Shown: piece by piece, positions 8,499 to 18,271 of the stretch | How the letters are laid out: the number at the start of each line of letters is the position of its first letter | Position numbering within the stretch: position 1 is the stretch's first letter | Assembly (NCBI RefSeq): GCF_000058485.1 | Contig: NC_008278.1 | Location: 2,784,962 to 2,848,961 of the forward strand | Direction: 5' to 3' | Source of the DNA: Frankia alni ACN14a | GTDB lineage: Bacteria > Actinomycetota > Actinomycetes > Frankiales > Frankiaceae | DNA length: 64,000 nt | Translations under genes and position numbers: made by a program | The notes under the pieces: generated by a model | Told to the model about the DNA's origin: nothing | Database searches by the model: none | Seen by the model: only the letters and a program-made list of their open reading frames with translations

Positions 8499-9250
8499 CA
8501 TCCGGCGGCACCGCGGCAGTGTCCGCCAGGTCCGTCCCGTCCCGGTGGTTCGTCCGTGGGCCGTCCACCGAGCACGCCTCCCGACTGTTCTGCTTCCCCT
8601 ACTCCGGCACCGGTGCGTCGGCGTTCAGTTCCTGGCCGGCCGCGCTGGCGCAGGTTGAGGTGTGCCCGCTGCAGTTTCCCGGCCGGGAGAACCGACTGGG
8701 TGAACCGCATTACGGCACCTACGAGAACCTGGTCGCCGACCTGGTCAAGGCGTTGCGACAGCGGCTGGACCGACCGTTCGCGTTCTTCGGGCACTGTGCG
8801 GGAGCGGTGGTCGCCTACGAGACCGCGCTTCGCCTCGCCGACCTGGGGCTGCCCACACCGGCCTGCCTGTTCGTCTCGGGCCAGGCGGCGCCGCACGAGG
8901 TCCCGCGCGACCGGATGCTCGACATGACCGACGACGAGCTGCGCGCCGAGCTGGCGCAGTTCGTGCGCGGCCGGGGGATCGAGCCACGGCCGGACATGAT
9001 CGAGGTCGGCCTGTCCGTCCTCCTGGGGGATCTCGCGGCCGCACGCGCCTACCGGCGGGACAGGCCGGTCGCCGTGCGCAGCCCCGTCGTCGTCCTGCAC
9101 TGGCGGGATGACCCGGAGGTGACCCTCGACGAGCTCCAGAGCTGGCACCAGTACTCGGATGCGGTCGACATCCGCATCGTCGACGGCGGTCATCACGATT
9201 TCACTCATGCGCCCGACGAACTGCGCTCCCTGCTGACCCGATGGCGATGA
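8495..9250 (+). CDS. Thioesterase-fold protein with Cys nucleophile (possible aminoacyl shuttle)
   Basis: 251-residue type II thioesterase-like hydrolase: FCFPYSGTGAS, LQFPGREN, a nucleophile elbow GHCAG, and GGHHDFTH carrying the His. The expected Ser is Cys101. Serine-to-cysteine enzymes of this fold (SyrC, CmaE) shuttle aminoacyl groups between carrier proteins rather than hydrolysing them. The gene is translationally coupled (ATGA) to the P450 and sits between the free PCP and the NRPS with a degenerate adenylation domain. I infer a transfer role. A plain editing thioesterase remains possible, since some of those also use Cys. Confidence 0.85.
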   Translation: MTSGGTAAVSARSVPSRWFVRGPSTEHASRLFCFPYSGTGASAFSSWPAALAQVEVCPLQFPGRENRLGEPHYGTYENLVADLVKALRQRLDRPFAFFGHCAGAVVAYETALRLADLGLPTPACLFVSGQAAPHEVPRDRMLDMTDDELRAELAQFVRGRGIEPRPDMIEVGLSVLLGDLAAARAYRRDRPVAVRSPVVVLHWRDDPEVTLDELQSWHQYSDAVDIRIVDGGHHDFTHAPDELRSLLTRWR

Positions 9251-9296
9251 GCGCAGTGCTGAGGGCAGCGCCGTCAAGGAGCGGGGAGGAATTCGA

Positions 9297-12200
9297 ATGA
9301 GTGGCGCAGCCACCGATATCGCGGTTGTCGGAATGTCCTGCCGTTTCCCCGGTGTGCGTAATCCGGCCGAGTTCTGGCGCCTGCTGGTCGACGGCGGGTC
9401 GACGATCGGGCGTCTGCCCGAGCGCCGGGCCCCTGGCCCACAGGCCGGGTCGCACCCGGATGCCGTCACCGTCACCTCGGGGTCGTTCCTCGACTCCGTC
9501 GACACCTTCGACGCCGAGTTCTTCTCGATCGGGTCGGCGGAGGCGGCGGCGATGGACCCCGTGCAGCGACTGGGACTGGAGCTCGCCTGGGAGGCCGTGG
9601 AGGACGCCCGGATCGCGGCGCCCAACCTCGCCGGCCGGGAGATCGACGTCCTGGTCGGCGCCGCGTCCTCCGGGTACGACGTCCTGCGCCGGCTGACCGG
9701 CAGCGACCGGGACGACCACTACGCCGCGATCGGTTCCAGCGGCGCGCTGATCGCGAACCGTATCTCGGGCCTGCTTGACCTGCGCGGCCTGAGTCTCTGC
9801 GCGGACTCGGGTCAGTCCTCGTCGCTGGTGTCGTTGGCGTTGGCCTGCGACCGGATCCGCGGTGGTGCGACCGACGCGGCGCTCGTCGGCGGTGTGAACC
9901 TGATCGTCGACCCGGAGGCGGGCCTGGGGATTGCGAACCTGGGCGTCCTGTCGCCCGAGGGGCGCTGCAGCCCCTTCGACGAGCGGGCCGGCGGCTACGT
10001 CCGGGGTGAGGGCGGGGTCTTCGTGCTGCTGAAGCGGCTCGACCTCGCGCTGGCCGACGGTGATCGCATCTACGCCACGGTCCGCGGCTGGGGAGTCGGC
10101 AACGGTGGCGCGTCGGCGCGGATGCCGGATCCAAGCCCGCAGGGTCAGGCGGCGGCCGTGCTGTCCGCCCTGCGCAGCGCGGACGTCGCGTTCGACGGCA
10201 TCGACTACGTCGAGGCACACGGCACCGGCACCCGACGCGGAGATCCGGCGGAGCTTGCCGGTCTGCGCGAGGTGTTTCGGCAGACCGGCCGCGGGCGCCC
10301 GCTGGTGATCGGGTCGGCGAAGGCGAACGTCGGCCACCTGGAGCCGGCCGCGGGCATCGTGGGCTTCGTCAAGGCGGTGCTCTGCCTGCGTCACGCCCAC
10401 CTGGTCCCGACGCCGAACTTCCGGTCGCCGAACCCGGACGTGGCGGACTTCGACCGGGACTTCGAGGTCCTGTGCGCGGCGCGGCCCTGGCCGGAGGAGG
10501 CGGGTCGGCCCAGACGGGCAGGGGTGTCGGCGTTCGGAATGGGCGGCACGGTCGCCCATGTGGTTCTCGACGAGGCGTGCGGGGCGGAGACGACGCCCGG
10601 CGGGCCGCGGCCCAGCGGGCAGGTGCCGGACGCGCGCGCCGCGGTCGCCGGTCCGGCCGGCGTGCAGCGGGGCGGGGTGCTGCCCTGGGTGCTCTCGGCC
10701 CGGTCGGAACCGGCGCTGCGCGAGCAGGCGGCGCGGCTGCGCGCCTTCGTGGCGGCGGACTCGTCCCTGTCGGACGTCGACGTGGCCGCGTCCCTGGTGT
10801 CGACGCGCGCGTTGTTCGAGCACCGGGCGGTGGTGCTCGGCGGCGACCGAGCCCAGCTGCTGGCCGGCCTGGACGGACTGGCCGCGGGCGAGGACTCGGC
10901 GTGGGTGGTGCGCGGGGTGGCCGACGCCGCGGCGGGGCCGGTCGTCCTGGTGTTTCCCGGCCAGGGGTCGCAGTGGGAGGGCATGGGCCGGCGGCTGTAC
11001 GCCGAGTCGAAGGTCTTCGCGCAGGGAATCGACGACTGTGCGCAGGCACTGGCGCCCTGGGTCGACTGGTCGCTGGTGGATGTGGTGACCGGCGCGGACT
11101 CCACGCCGTGGCTGGACCGGGTGGACGTCGTCCAGCCGATGCTGTTCGCGCTGATGGTGTCGCTGGCACGGGTGTGGCAGTCCTGGGGAGTGGTGCCCGA
11201 CGTCGTGGCGGGGCACTCCCAGGGTGAGATGGCGGCCGCGTGCGTCGCGGGTGCGATCCCGCTGGCGGACGCGGCCCGGCTCGTCGTGCTGCGCAGTCAG
11301 GCGCTGCGCGTGCTGTCCGGTCTGCGCGGCGGGATGTGCGCGGTCTCGGCGCCCCTGGAGTGGGTGCGCGGCCGGCTGGAGCGGTGGCCCGGTCGGCTCG
11401 GCGTGGGCGCGGTGAACGGGCCGTCGTCGGTGGTGGTCTCCGGGGACGGCGCGGCGTTGGACGAGTTCGCCGCCCTGGCCGCCGCCGAGGGCGTGCGGGC
11501 GGGGCGGGTCAGGATCGACTACGCGTCGCACTCCCACCATGTGGACAGCGTCCGTGATCAGATGCTGGCGGACACCGCGACTCTGGTGCCCCGCGCCACT
11601 GCCGTGGAGTTCCACTCCACGGTGACCGGCGGGCCGCTCGACACGCAAGCCCTCGACGGCTCGTACTGGTACGACAACCTGCGTTCACCAGTGCTGTTCG
11701 GTGCGGTGATCGAGCGGCTGATGCGTGAACGCGGCGGCGTGTTCGTCGAGGTCGGCCCGCATCCCCTGCTGACGGTGGCGATGGCGGAGACCGCGGACGC
11801 GCTGGTCGCCGCCCCACCCGTGGTGGCCACCCTGCACAAGGACGACCCGGGGGTGAGCCGGATCCTGGAGTCGCTGGCCGAGCTGCACGTGCGGGGAGTG
11901 CCGGTGAACTGGGACGCGGTGATCGCCGCGGATCGGCCGCGCCGCGTCGACCTGCCGACCTACCCGTTCCAGCGACGACGTCACTGGCTCACGGCGGGCG
12001 AGGACGCCGGCGCCGCCCCTTGCAGCGCCGCAGCTGTCGCCGTGTTCGTGGGCGCGGCGGCGTCCCCGTCGCCGTCCGGGCCGGCGACGCCGGAGCGCTC
12101 CGCCGCGGCGGCGGGGCTCGACTCCGAGTCGGCGGTGCTCAGGCTCGTGTGCGCGGAGACGGCGGCGGTACTGGGCCGCCGGGGAGCGGGCCCGACCGGC

Positions 12201-12500
12201 GCCGAGCTCGCGGCGAGGGCGACGGACACCTTCAAGGATCTCGGGTTCGACTCCGCGATGGCGGTGCGGCTGCGTAACCGGCTCACCGCGGCGGCCGGGG
12301 TCCGGCTGTCCGCGACCGCGGCGTTCTCCCATCCCACTCCGCACCTGCTTGGCCGGCACATTCACGCCCTCCTCCAGCCCGCGGAGCCGGACCTCCCGGA
12401 AACGCCGCGGGGAGATATCCCGGAAACGGAGGCGGGAGATGTCTCGGAGGCGTGCCGGGACAGTGACCTCTACGAACTGATTGACCGCGGATACGTCTAG
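9297..12500 (+). CDS. Type I PKS loading module: KSQ-AT-ACP
   Basis: 1067 residues. KS about 5-425: the active-site cysteine is replaced by glutamine (DSGQSSS, Gln173), the KSQ signature of decarboxylating loading modules. The two catalytic His regions, EAHGTGT and NVGHLEPAAG, remain. AT about 548-870: GHSQG (Ser641) and YASHS (742-746), the methylmalonyl-CoA pattern. ACP about 945-1015: LGFDSAM with Ser986. A short acidic tail may be the docking segment. Predicted starter: methylmalonyl loaded, then decarboxylated to propionyl-ACP. ATG at 9297 has GGGGAGGA 6 bases upstream. First of four collinear PKS genes. Confidence 0.95.
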   Translation: MSGAATDIAVVGMSCRFPGVRNPAEFWRLLVDGGSTIGRLPERRAPGPQAGSHPDAVTVTSGSFLDSVDTFDAEFFSIGSAEAAAMDPVQRLGLELAWEAVEDARIAAPNLAGREIDVLVGAASSGYDVLRRLTGSDRDDHYAAIGSSGALIANRISGLLDLRGLSLCADSGQSSSLVSLALACDRIRGGATDAALVGGVNLIVDPEAGLGIANLGVLSPEGRCSPFDERAGGYVRGEGGVFVLLKRLDLALADGDRIYATVRGWGVGNGGASARMPDPSPQGQAAAVLSALRSADVAFDGIDYVEAHGTGTRRGDPAELAGLREVFRQTGRGRPLVIGSAKANVGHLEPAAGIVGFVKAVLCLRHAHLVPTPNFRSPNPDVADFDRDFEVLCAARPWPEEAGRPRRAGVSAFGMGGTVAHVVLDEACGAETTPGGPRPSGQVPDARAAVAGPAGVQRGGVLPWVLSARSEPALREQAARLRAFVAADSSLSDVDVAASLVSTRALFEHRAVVLGGDRAQLLAGLDGLAAGEDSAWVVRGVADAAAGPVVLVFPGQGSQWEGMGRRLYAESKVFAQGIDDCAQALAPWVDWSLVDVVTGADSTPWLDRVDVVQPMLFALMVSLARVWQSWGVVPDVVAGHSQGEMAAACVAGAIPLADAARLVVLRSQALRVLSGLRGGMCAVSAPLEWVRGRLERWPGRLGVGAVNGPSSVVVSGDGAALDEFAALAAAEGVRAGRVRIDYASHSHHVDSVRDQMLADTATLVPRATAVEFHSTVTGGPLDTQALDGSYWYDNLRSPVLFGAVIERLMRERGGVFVEVGPHPLLTVAMAETADALVAAPPVVATLHKDDPGVSRILESLAELHVRGVPVNWDAVIAADRPRRVDLPTYPFQRRRHWLTAGEDAGAAPCSAAAVAVFVGAAASPSPSGPATPERSAAAAGLDSESAVLRLVCAETAAVLGRRGAGPTGAELAARATDTFKDLGFDSAMAVRLRNRLTAAAGVRLSATAAFSHPTPHLLGRHIHALLQPAEPDLPETPRGDIPETEAGDVSEACRDSDLYELIDRGYV

Positions 12501-12595
12501 TGCCGGTGCCGCGCGCGTGAAGACGGGTGCGCCACCTCTTCGTCAGACACCTCAATTCCTGTCATCTGTTCGTCCTGACCGTCAGGGAGACCGAC

Positions 12596-15500
12596 GTGGA
12601 GGAAGTCGACAAGATCCGGTCCTATCTTCGCCGTGCCGTCGGCGACGCGCAGGCGCTGCGCCGACGGGTACACGAACTGGAGGAGGCCGCCCGCGAGCCG
12701 ATCGCGGTCGTGGGGGTGGGCTGCCGGTTCCCGGGCGGGGTGGCCTCGCCCGAGGACCTGTGGCGCCTGGTGGCCGACGGGGTGGACGCGATGGGTGGCT
12801 TCCCACTCGACCGTGGCTGGGACGTCGACGCCGTGTACGACCCGGATCCCGAGGCCCTGGGCAGGACCTACACCCGCTGCGGCGGATTCCTGGCCGACCT
12901 CGCGGAGTTCGACGCGGAGTTCTTCGGGATCAGTCCGCGTGAGGCGCTGGCCATGGATCCGCAGCAGCGGCTGATGCTGGAGACGTCGTGGGAGGCGCTG
13001 GAGCGGGCGGGGATCGACCCGGCCGCGTTGCGGGGCTCGAACACCGGCGTGTTCACCGGGATCTACGCCGTCGACTACGGCCCGCGGATGGGCGGCGGGG
13101 CGGCCGGCGAGGTCGAGGGTTTCGCGATCTCGGGAACGTTCACGAGCGTGGCCTCCGGTCGGGTGGCCTACGTCCTGGGCCTGGAGGGACCCGCGGTGTC
13201 GGTGGACACCGCGTGCTCGTCGTCGTTGGTGGCCGTGCACCAGGCCGTGCGGTCCCTGCGTGCGGGGGAGTGCGGGCTGGCACTGGCCGGTGGGGTGTCG
13301 GTGCTGCCGACGCCCGGCATGTTCGTGGAACTCGCCCGCCAGCGTGGCCTGTCGGTCGACGGGCGTTGCAAGTCCTTCGCGCAGGCCGCCGACGGAACGG
13401 GCTGGGGTGAGGGCGCGGGTGTGCTGGTGCTGGAACGGCTCTCGGACGCCCGGCGGCACGGTCGTCACGTCTGGGCGGTGATCCGGGGTTCGGCGATCAA
13501 CCAGGACGGGGCTTCCAACGGGCTGACCGCGCCCAGCGAACTGGCGCAGCGGCGGGTCATCCGCGCGGCGCTGGCCGACGCGGGCCTGTCCGGCGCGGAC
13601 GTGGACGTGGTGGAGGCGCACGGGACGGGCACCGTGCTGGGCGACCCCATCGAGGCGGAGGCGCTGCTGGCCACGTACGGGGAGGACCACGACCGCGCCC
13701 GCCCGCTGTGGCTGGGGTCGCTGAAGTCGAACATCGGCCACACGCAGGCGGCCGCCGGCGTCGGCGGAATGATCAAGATGATCATGGCGATGCGCCACGA
13801 GGTGCTGCCCAGGACGCTGCACGTCGACCGTCCGACCCCGCACGTGGACTGGTCGACGGGCGTGGTGGAGCTGCTGACCGACGCGCGGAGGTGGCCCGGC
13901 GAGTCAGGACGGCCCCGCCGGGCGGGAGTGTCGTCCTTCGGCGTCAGCGGCACCAACGCGCACCTCATCCTCGAACAGCCCCCCGAGCCCGAGCACGTCG
14001 CGGCGGGCGTCGAGGCCGGGGCGGGCCCGGTGGCCGCTCCCGCGCAGGTGCCGTGGGTGCTCTCGGCGCGCTCGGAGCAGGCGATGCGCGCGCAGGCACG
14101 GCGGCTGCGGGACAGCGTGGCCGCGGGAACGCAGCTGTCGGTCGCGGCGGTGGGGTACTCGCTGGCCACGACGAGAGCCCGCTTCGACCACCGCCAGGTG
14201 GTGATCGGCGCGAACCGGGAGGAGCTGCTCGCCGGCCTCACCGCCCTCGCCGAGCACGGCCCGGACGGCGCCACCGCCGCGGCGTCCGCGGTCGCGTCGC
14301 CGACGGCCAGGACGGTGTTCGTCTTCCCCGGTCAGGGATCGCAGTGGCTGGGCATGGGCGCGGAGCTCTACGCGTCGTCTCCGGTGTTCGCCGAGCAGAT
14401 CCGCGCGTGCGCGCAGGCGCTGGGGCCCTGGGTCGACTGGTCGTTGATCGACACCGTGTGCGGTGGGCCGCAGGCCGCCGACCTGGACCGCGTCGACGTC
14501 GTCCAGCCGACGCTGTTCGCGGTGATGGTGTCGCTGGACCGCGTCTGGCGGTCGCTGGGCGTGGAACCCGACGCGGTGATCGGTCACTCCCAGGGCGAGA
14601 TCGCCGCCGCCCACGCCGCGGGCGCCCTGAGCCTCGCGGACGCGACCAGGATCGTCGCGCTGCGTTCCCGCATGTTGGCGAAGGTCGCCGGCGCCGGTGG
14701 CATGGCGGGGATCCTGCTGCCCGAACAGCGGGTGCGGAAGCTGCTCGACCGGTGGGATGACCGGATCGTGATCGGCGCCGTCAACGGGCCGAACTCCACC
14801 ACGGTCTCGGGCGAGGCCGGCGCGGTGCGGGAGCTGGTCGCGCTCTGCGAGGCGCAGGGCGTGCGCGCGCGGTGGATCCCGGCGAGCGTCCCCGGACACT
14901 CGCCCCTGGTGGACCAGTTCGCCGACCAGCTCCGTGCCGAGCTCGCCGGGATCACCCCGCTGCCGACGTCGGTGACCTTCCACTCGACGGTCACCGGCGG
15001 ACCGCACGACACCCGGGAACTCGACGCCGACTACTGGTTTCGCAACCTGCGCGAGCCGGTGCGCTTCCAGTCCACCATGGCCCGTCTGCTGGACGGGGAA
15101 CGCAGCGCGGTCCTCGAGATCAGCCCCCACCCGCTGCTCGCGCTGAACATCCAGGAGATCCTCGACACCTCGCCCGCGACCGCGGGTCTGGTGGTGGGCA
15201 CGCTACGCCGGGGCGAGGGTGGGCTGGCGCGGCTGTACCGGTCGGCGGCCGAGGCCTTCGCCGCCGGGGTTCCGGTGGCGTGGGAGGCGGCCTTCGCGGG
15301 CTGGGACGGCGGATGGGTGGACCTGCCCACCTACGCCTTCCAACGACGGCGCTACTGGCTGACCACCCCGTCCGAGACCACCGCCCGCGACACCTCGGAC
15401 CATCCTCTGCTCGACGCGGTGATCGATCTGCCCGGTGACGCGGCGGGCGGCGCCCTGGTGGGCAGCGGACGCCTGTCGCCGCAGCAGCACGCCTGGCTCG

Positions 15501-18262
15501 CCGACAACCCTGTCCACGGCGCCCTGGTGGTGCCGGCGACGGTGGTGATGGAGCTTGCGCTCTGGGCGGCACGTCGGGCGGGCGCCGAGGTCGTCGACGA
15601 GCTCACCCTGGAGGCTCCGCTCGTGCTGTCCCGCGCCGCCGAGCGGGAACTGCGGGTCGTCGTCGACGACGCGGGGGCGTTCAGCGTGCACTCGCGGGCC
15701 GAGGGCGAGACCGTGTGGACCCGCAACGCCGTCGGGGTCCTCGGCGCCCCCGGGCCCGGAACCGGCCCGGACCGCGGTGCGGCCGACCTCGCTTCCTGGC
15801 CTCCGGCCGGTGCCGTCGAGATGCCCGTGGACGACGCGTTCGCAACGTCGGTCGCGTCGGGCGTGGACGCCGGGGCACGCGGTGTGCGGCGGGCCTGGCA
15901 GCGCGGGGACACCGTGTTCGCCGAGGTGGAGCTGCCCCCGCCGCCCTCCACCGGGCAGGGTCGGTTCCAGATCCATCCGGCGCTGCTGCACGCGGCGCTG
16001 CTGGCGACCGGCCTCGGACGCCTCGTCGAGGGGTCCGCCGCCGACGGCTGGCTACCAGCGCGCTGTGCGGGGCTTCGCCTGCACGCGGGTGGTCCGGACA
16101 CGGCCGGTTCGACGGTCCTGCGCGTGCGCCTCGCTCCCACGGGGCAGGCCGGCGACAACCAGCTGTCGGTGGACCTCGCGGACGAGCACGGCGCCGCCGT
16201 GGGCGGTGTCGACGCGTTGACCGTGCAACCGGTGGATCGCGACCAGCTGACCGCGTTGAGCTTCGACCGTCGGGACTCCCTGTTCCGGGTCGACTGGTCA
16301 CCGCTTCCGGTTCCGGTTCCGCCGGCGTCCGCGTCGGCGGGAAACCGGTACGCGGTAGTGGGGGCGCCGCAGCCGGGCGCCGCCTGGCCGCCGCCTGGCG
16401 GGGTCCGCGACGCGCAGGCCTACGCCAGCCTCGCGGAGCTCGCCGCGGCCGGCCGGGAGGTGCCCCCCGTCGTCCTGGCGAGCGCGGCGGGTGTGGCCGG
16501 CGCCGACGACGCGGGCGACACGCCCGCGGCCGTCGGGCGGGCCGTTCACCAGGTGCTGCGGTGGGTGCAGGACTGGCTCGCTGACGACCGGTTCGCCGAT
16601 TCGCGCCTGGTCGTCGTGACGCGCGCCGCCATCCAGGACGAGCAGGTGTCCTCTGTCGATCCGGCGGCGACAGCGGTCTGGGGGCTCGTCCGCTCGGCGC
16701 AGACCGAGAACCCGGGGCGTTTCGCGCTGGTGGACACGGACGACTCGCCCGCCTCGTGGGCGTGCCTACCGGCGGCGGCCGCCACCGGAGAGCCCCAGCT
16801 CAGGATCCGCGCGGGCGCACTGAGCCGCCCCCGTCTGGCGCAGGTGCACCGCGGCACCCAGCCCGGTGGCAGCCGGGACGGGTCGGGCGAGCAGGCCGTC
16901 GACGGGCCCGACCTCACGTCCGGGACGGTGTTGATCACCGGTGGCACCAGTGGGTTGGGCGCGCTGCTGGCGCGGCACCTCGTGCGGCGCCACGGAGTGC
17001 GCCGGCTGGTGCTGACCAGCCGGCGCGGGCAGCGGGCTCCCGGCGCGAGCGCCCTGCGCGACGAGCTGGTCGGGGCGGGGGCGCACGTCGAGATCGTGGC
17101 GTGCGACGTCACGAGTCGGCAGGCCGTCGCCGAGCTGATCGCGGCGGCGCCGCCCGAGTCTCCGTGGACAGCGGTCGTGCACTGCGCGGGCGTGCTGGGC
17201 GACGGGGTCGTCGCGGCGCTGACCGGGCAGCAGGTGGACGCGGTGCTGGCGCCGAAGGTGCATGGAGCCTGGCACCTGCACGAGGCGACCCGGCATCTCG
17301 ACCTGTCGGCGTTCGTGCTGTTCTCCTCGATCGCGGGGGTGCTCGGCACGGCGGGACAGGCCAACTACGCGGCCGCCAACGCGTTCCTCGACGGGCTGGC
17401 CCAGGCCCGACGGGCCGAGGGGCTGGCGGCCAGCTCGCTGTGCTGGGGTTTCTGGGCCCAGCGCAGCGAGATGAGCGCCGAACTCGACGAGGTGGACGTC
17501 GAACGCCTGGCACGGCAGGGCGTCCTGCCGATGGCCTCGCACGAGGGTCTCGCGTTGTTCGACGCCGCGCTCGCCCTCGACGAGCCGGTTCTGGTACCCG
17601 CCCGGCTGCACCTGTCTCCGTCGGATGCGGCGCGGACCGGCGGCGGGCCGCCGCTGCTGCGCGACCTGCTGGGCAGCCCCGGTGCCGGTGCTGGCACCGG
17701 CACCGGCGGTCCTGGCGAGCGCGGACCGGCCGACGCCGGCCTGGCCCAGCGGCTGGGCGCGCTGCCGATGGCCGACGCGGAAGCCCCGCTACGCGATGCC
17801 GTGCGGGAGCAGACCGCGCTCGTTCTCGGCCACGCCGACGCCGGGCGGATCGGCCCCACCATGGCCTTCAAGGAGCTCGGGATCGACTCACTCACGGCCC
17901 TGGAACTGCGGAACCGGCTGATGGCGATCACCGGCCTGACGCTGCCCGCCACGCTTGCCTTCGATCATCCAACCCCGAACGCGGTCGCCGAGTTCCTCAA
18001 CGTCGGCCTGCATCCGGGCTCCGAGCGGGAGACCGCGGCCGAGAGCCTGGCCCGGGAGATCGAGCATCTCGGCGCCCGGCTGTGGGGCGTCTTCGAAGAT
18101 CTCGCACCACCTGACCGGACCACCATCACCACCGCGCTCGGTGAGCTGCAGAGCCGGCTGCGCGCGAAGGTCGCCGACTCGTCACCGGTCGGGGTCGTCG
18201 ACCGGATCAGTTCGGCGTCCGCCCATGAACTGCTCGCGCTGCTCGACCACGAGCTCGGCTAG
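12596..18262 (+). CDS. Type I PKS module 1: KS-AT-DH(inactive)-KR-ACP
   Basis: 1888 residues. The N-terminal coiled-coil docking segment ([18 protein letters not shown]) supports the GTG at 12596, which has AGGGAGA upstream; a start at 12527 would add an unrelated leader. KS: DTACSSS, Cys207. AT: GHSQG, Ser665, but the specificity box reads VPGHS (765-769), neither YASH nor HAFH. DH: the catalytic His of HxxxGxxxxP is Asn971, the third motif reads HPALLHAAL with Asp lost, and the YGPxF motif is absent, so it should be dead. KR: GGTSGLG and an intact Ser-Tyr pair (FSSIAG...NYAAAN); LGD and no Trp suggest B type. ACP: LGIDS, Ser1765. Predicted outcome: one extension left as a hydroxyl. Confidence 0.95.
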   Translation: MEEVDKIRSYLRRAVGDAQALRRRVHELEEAAREPIAVVGVGCRFPGGVASPEDLWRLVADGVDAMGGFPLDRGWDVDAVYDPDPEALGRTYTRCGGFLADLAEFDAEFFGISPREALAMDPQQRLMLETSWEALERAGIDPAALRGSNTGVFTGIYAVDYGPRMGGGAAGEVEGFAISGTFTSVASGRVAYVLGLEGPAVSVDTACSSSLVAVHQAVRSLRAGECGLALAGGVSVLPTPGMFVELARQRGLSVDGRCKSFAQAADGTGWGEGAGVLVLERLSDARRHGRHVWAVIRGSAINQDGASNGLTAPSELAQRRVIRAALADAGLSGADVDVVEAHGTGTVLGDPIEAEALLATYGEDHDRARPLWLGSLKSNIGHTQAAAGVGGMIKMIMAMRHEVLPRTLHVDRPTPHVDWSTGVVELLTDARRWPGESGRPRRAGVSSFGVSGTNAHLILEQPPEPEHVAAGVEAGAGPVAAPAQVPWVLSARSEQAMRAQARRLRDSVAAGTQLSVAAVGYSLATTRARFDHRQVVIGANREELLAGLTALAEHGPDGATAAASAVASPTARTVFVFPGQGSQWLGMGAELYASSPVFAEQIRACAQALGPWVDWSLIDTVCGGPQAADLDRVDVVQPTLFAVMVSLDRVWRSLGVEPDAVIGHSQGEIAAAHAAGALSLADATRIVALRSRMLAKVAGAGGMAGILLPEQRVRKLLDRWDDRIVIGAVNGPNSTTVSGEAGAVRELVALCEAQGVRARWIPASVPGHSPLVDQFADQLRAELAGITPLPTSVTFHSTVTGGPHDTRELDADYWFRNLREPVRFQSTMARLLDGERSAVLEISPHPLLALNIQEILDTSPATAGLVVGTLRRGEGGLARLYRSAAEAFAAGVPVAWEAAFAGWDGGWVDLPTYAFQRRRYWLTTPSETTARDTSDHPLLDAVIDLPGDAAGGALVGSGRLSPQQHAWLADNPVHGALVVPATVVMELALWAARRAGAEVVDELTLEAPLVLSRAAERELRVVVDDAGAFSVHSRAEGETVWTRNAVGVLGAPGPGTGPDRGAADLASWPPAGAVEMPVDDAFATSVASGVDAGARGVRRAWQRGDTVFAEVELPPPPSTGQGRFQIHPALLHAALLATGLGRLVEGSAADGWLPARCAGLRLHAGGPDTAGSTVLRVRLAPTGQAGDNQLSVDLADEHGAAVGGVDALTVQPVDRDQLTALSFDRRDSLFRVDWSPLPVPVPPASASAGNRYAVVGAPQPGAAWPPPGGVRDAQAYASLAELAAAGREVPPVVLASAAGVAGADDAGDTPAAVGRAVHQVLRWVQDWLADDRFADSRLVVVTRAAIQDEQVSSVDPAATAVWGLVRSAQTENPGRFALVDTDDSPASWACLPAAAATGEPQLRIRAGALSRPRLAQVHRGTQPGGSRDGSGEQAVDGPDLTSGTVLITGGTSGLGALLARHLVRRHGVRRLVLTSRRGQRAPGASALRDELVGAGAHVEIVACDVTSRQAVAELIAAAPPESPWTAVVHCAGVLGDGVVAALTGQQVDAVLAPKVHGAWHLHEATRHLDLSAFVLFSSIAGVLGTAGQANYAAANAFLDGLAQARRAEGLAASSLCWGFWAQRSEMSAELDEVDVERLARQGVLPMASHEGLALFDAALALDEPVLVPARLHLSPSDAARTGGGPPLLRDLLGSPGAGAGTGTGGPGERGPADAGLAQRLGALPMADAEAPLRDAVREQTALVLGHADAGRIGPTMAFKELGIDSLTALELRNRLMAITGLTLPATLAFDHPTPNAVAEFLNVGLHPGSERETAAESLAREIEHLGARLWGVFEDLAPPDRTTITTALGELQSRLRAKVADSSPVGVVDRISSASAHELLALLDHELG

Positions 18263-18271
18263 GGGAGAACG

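Noticed and set aside
12527-12595. Upstream start for PKS module 1
   Set aside because: The 23 extra residues do not belong to docking domains, whereas GTG 12596 has a ribosome-binding site and begins the coiled coil directly.
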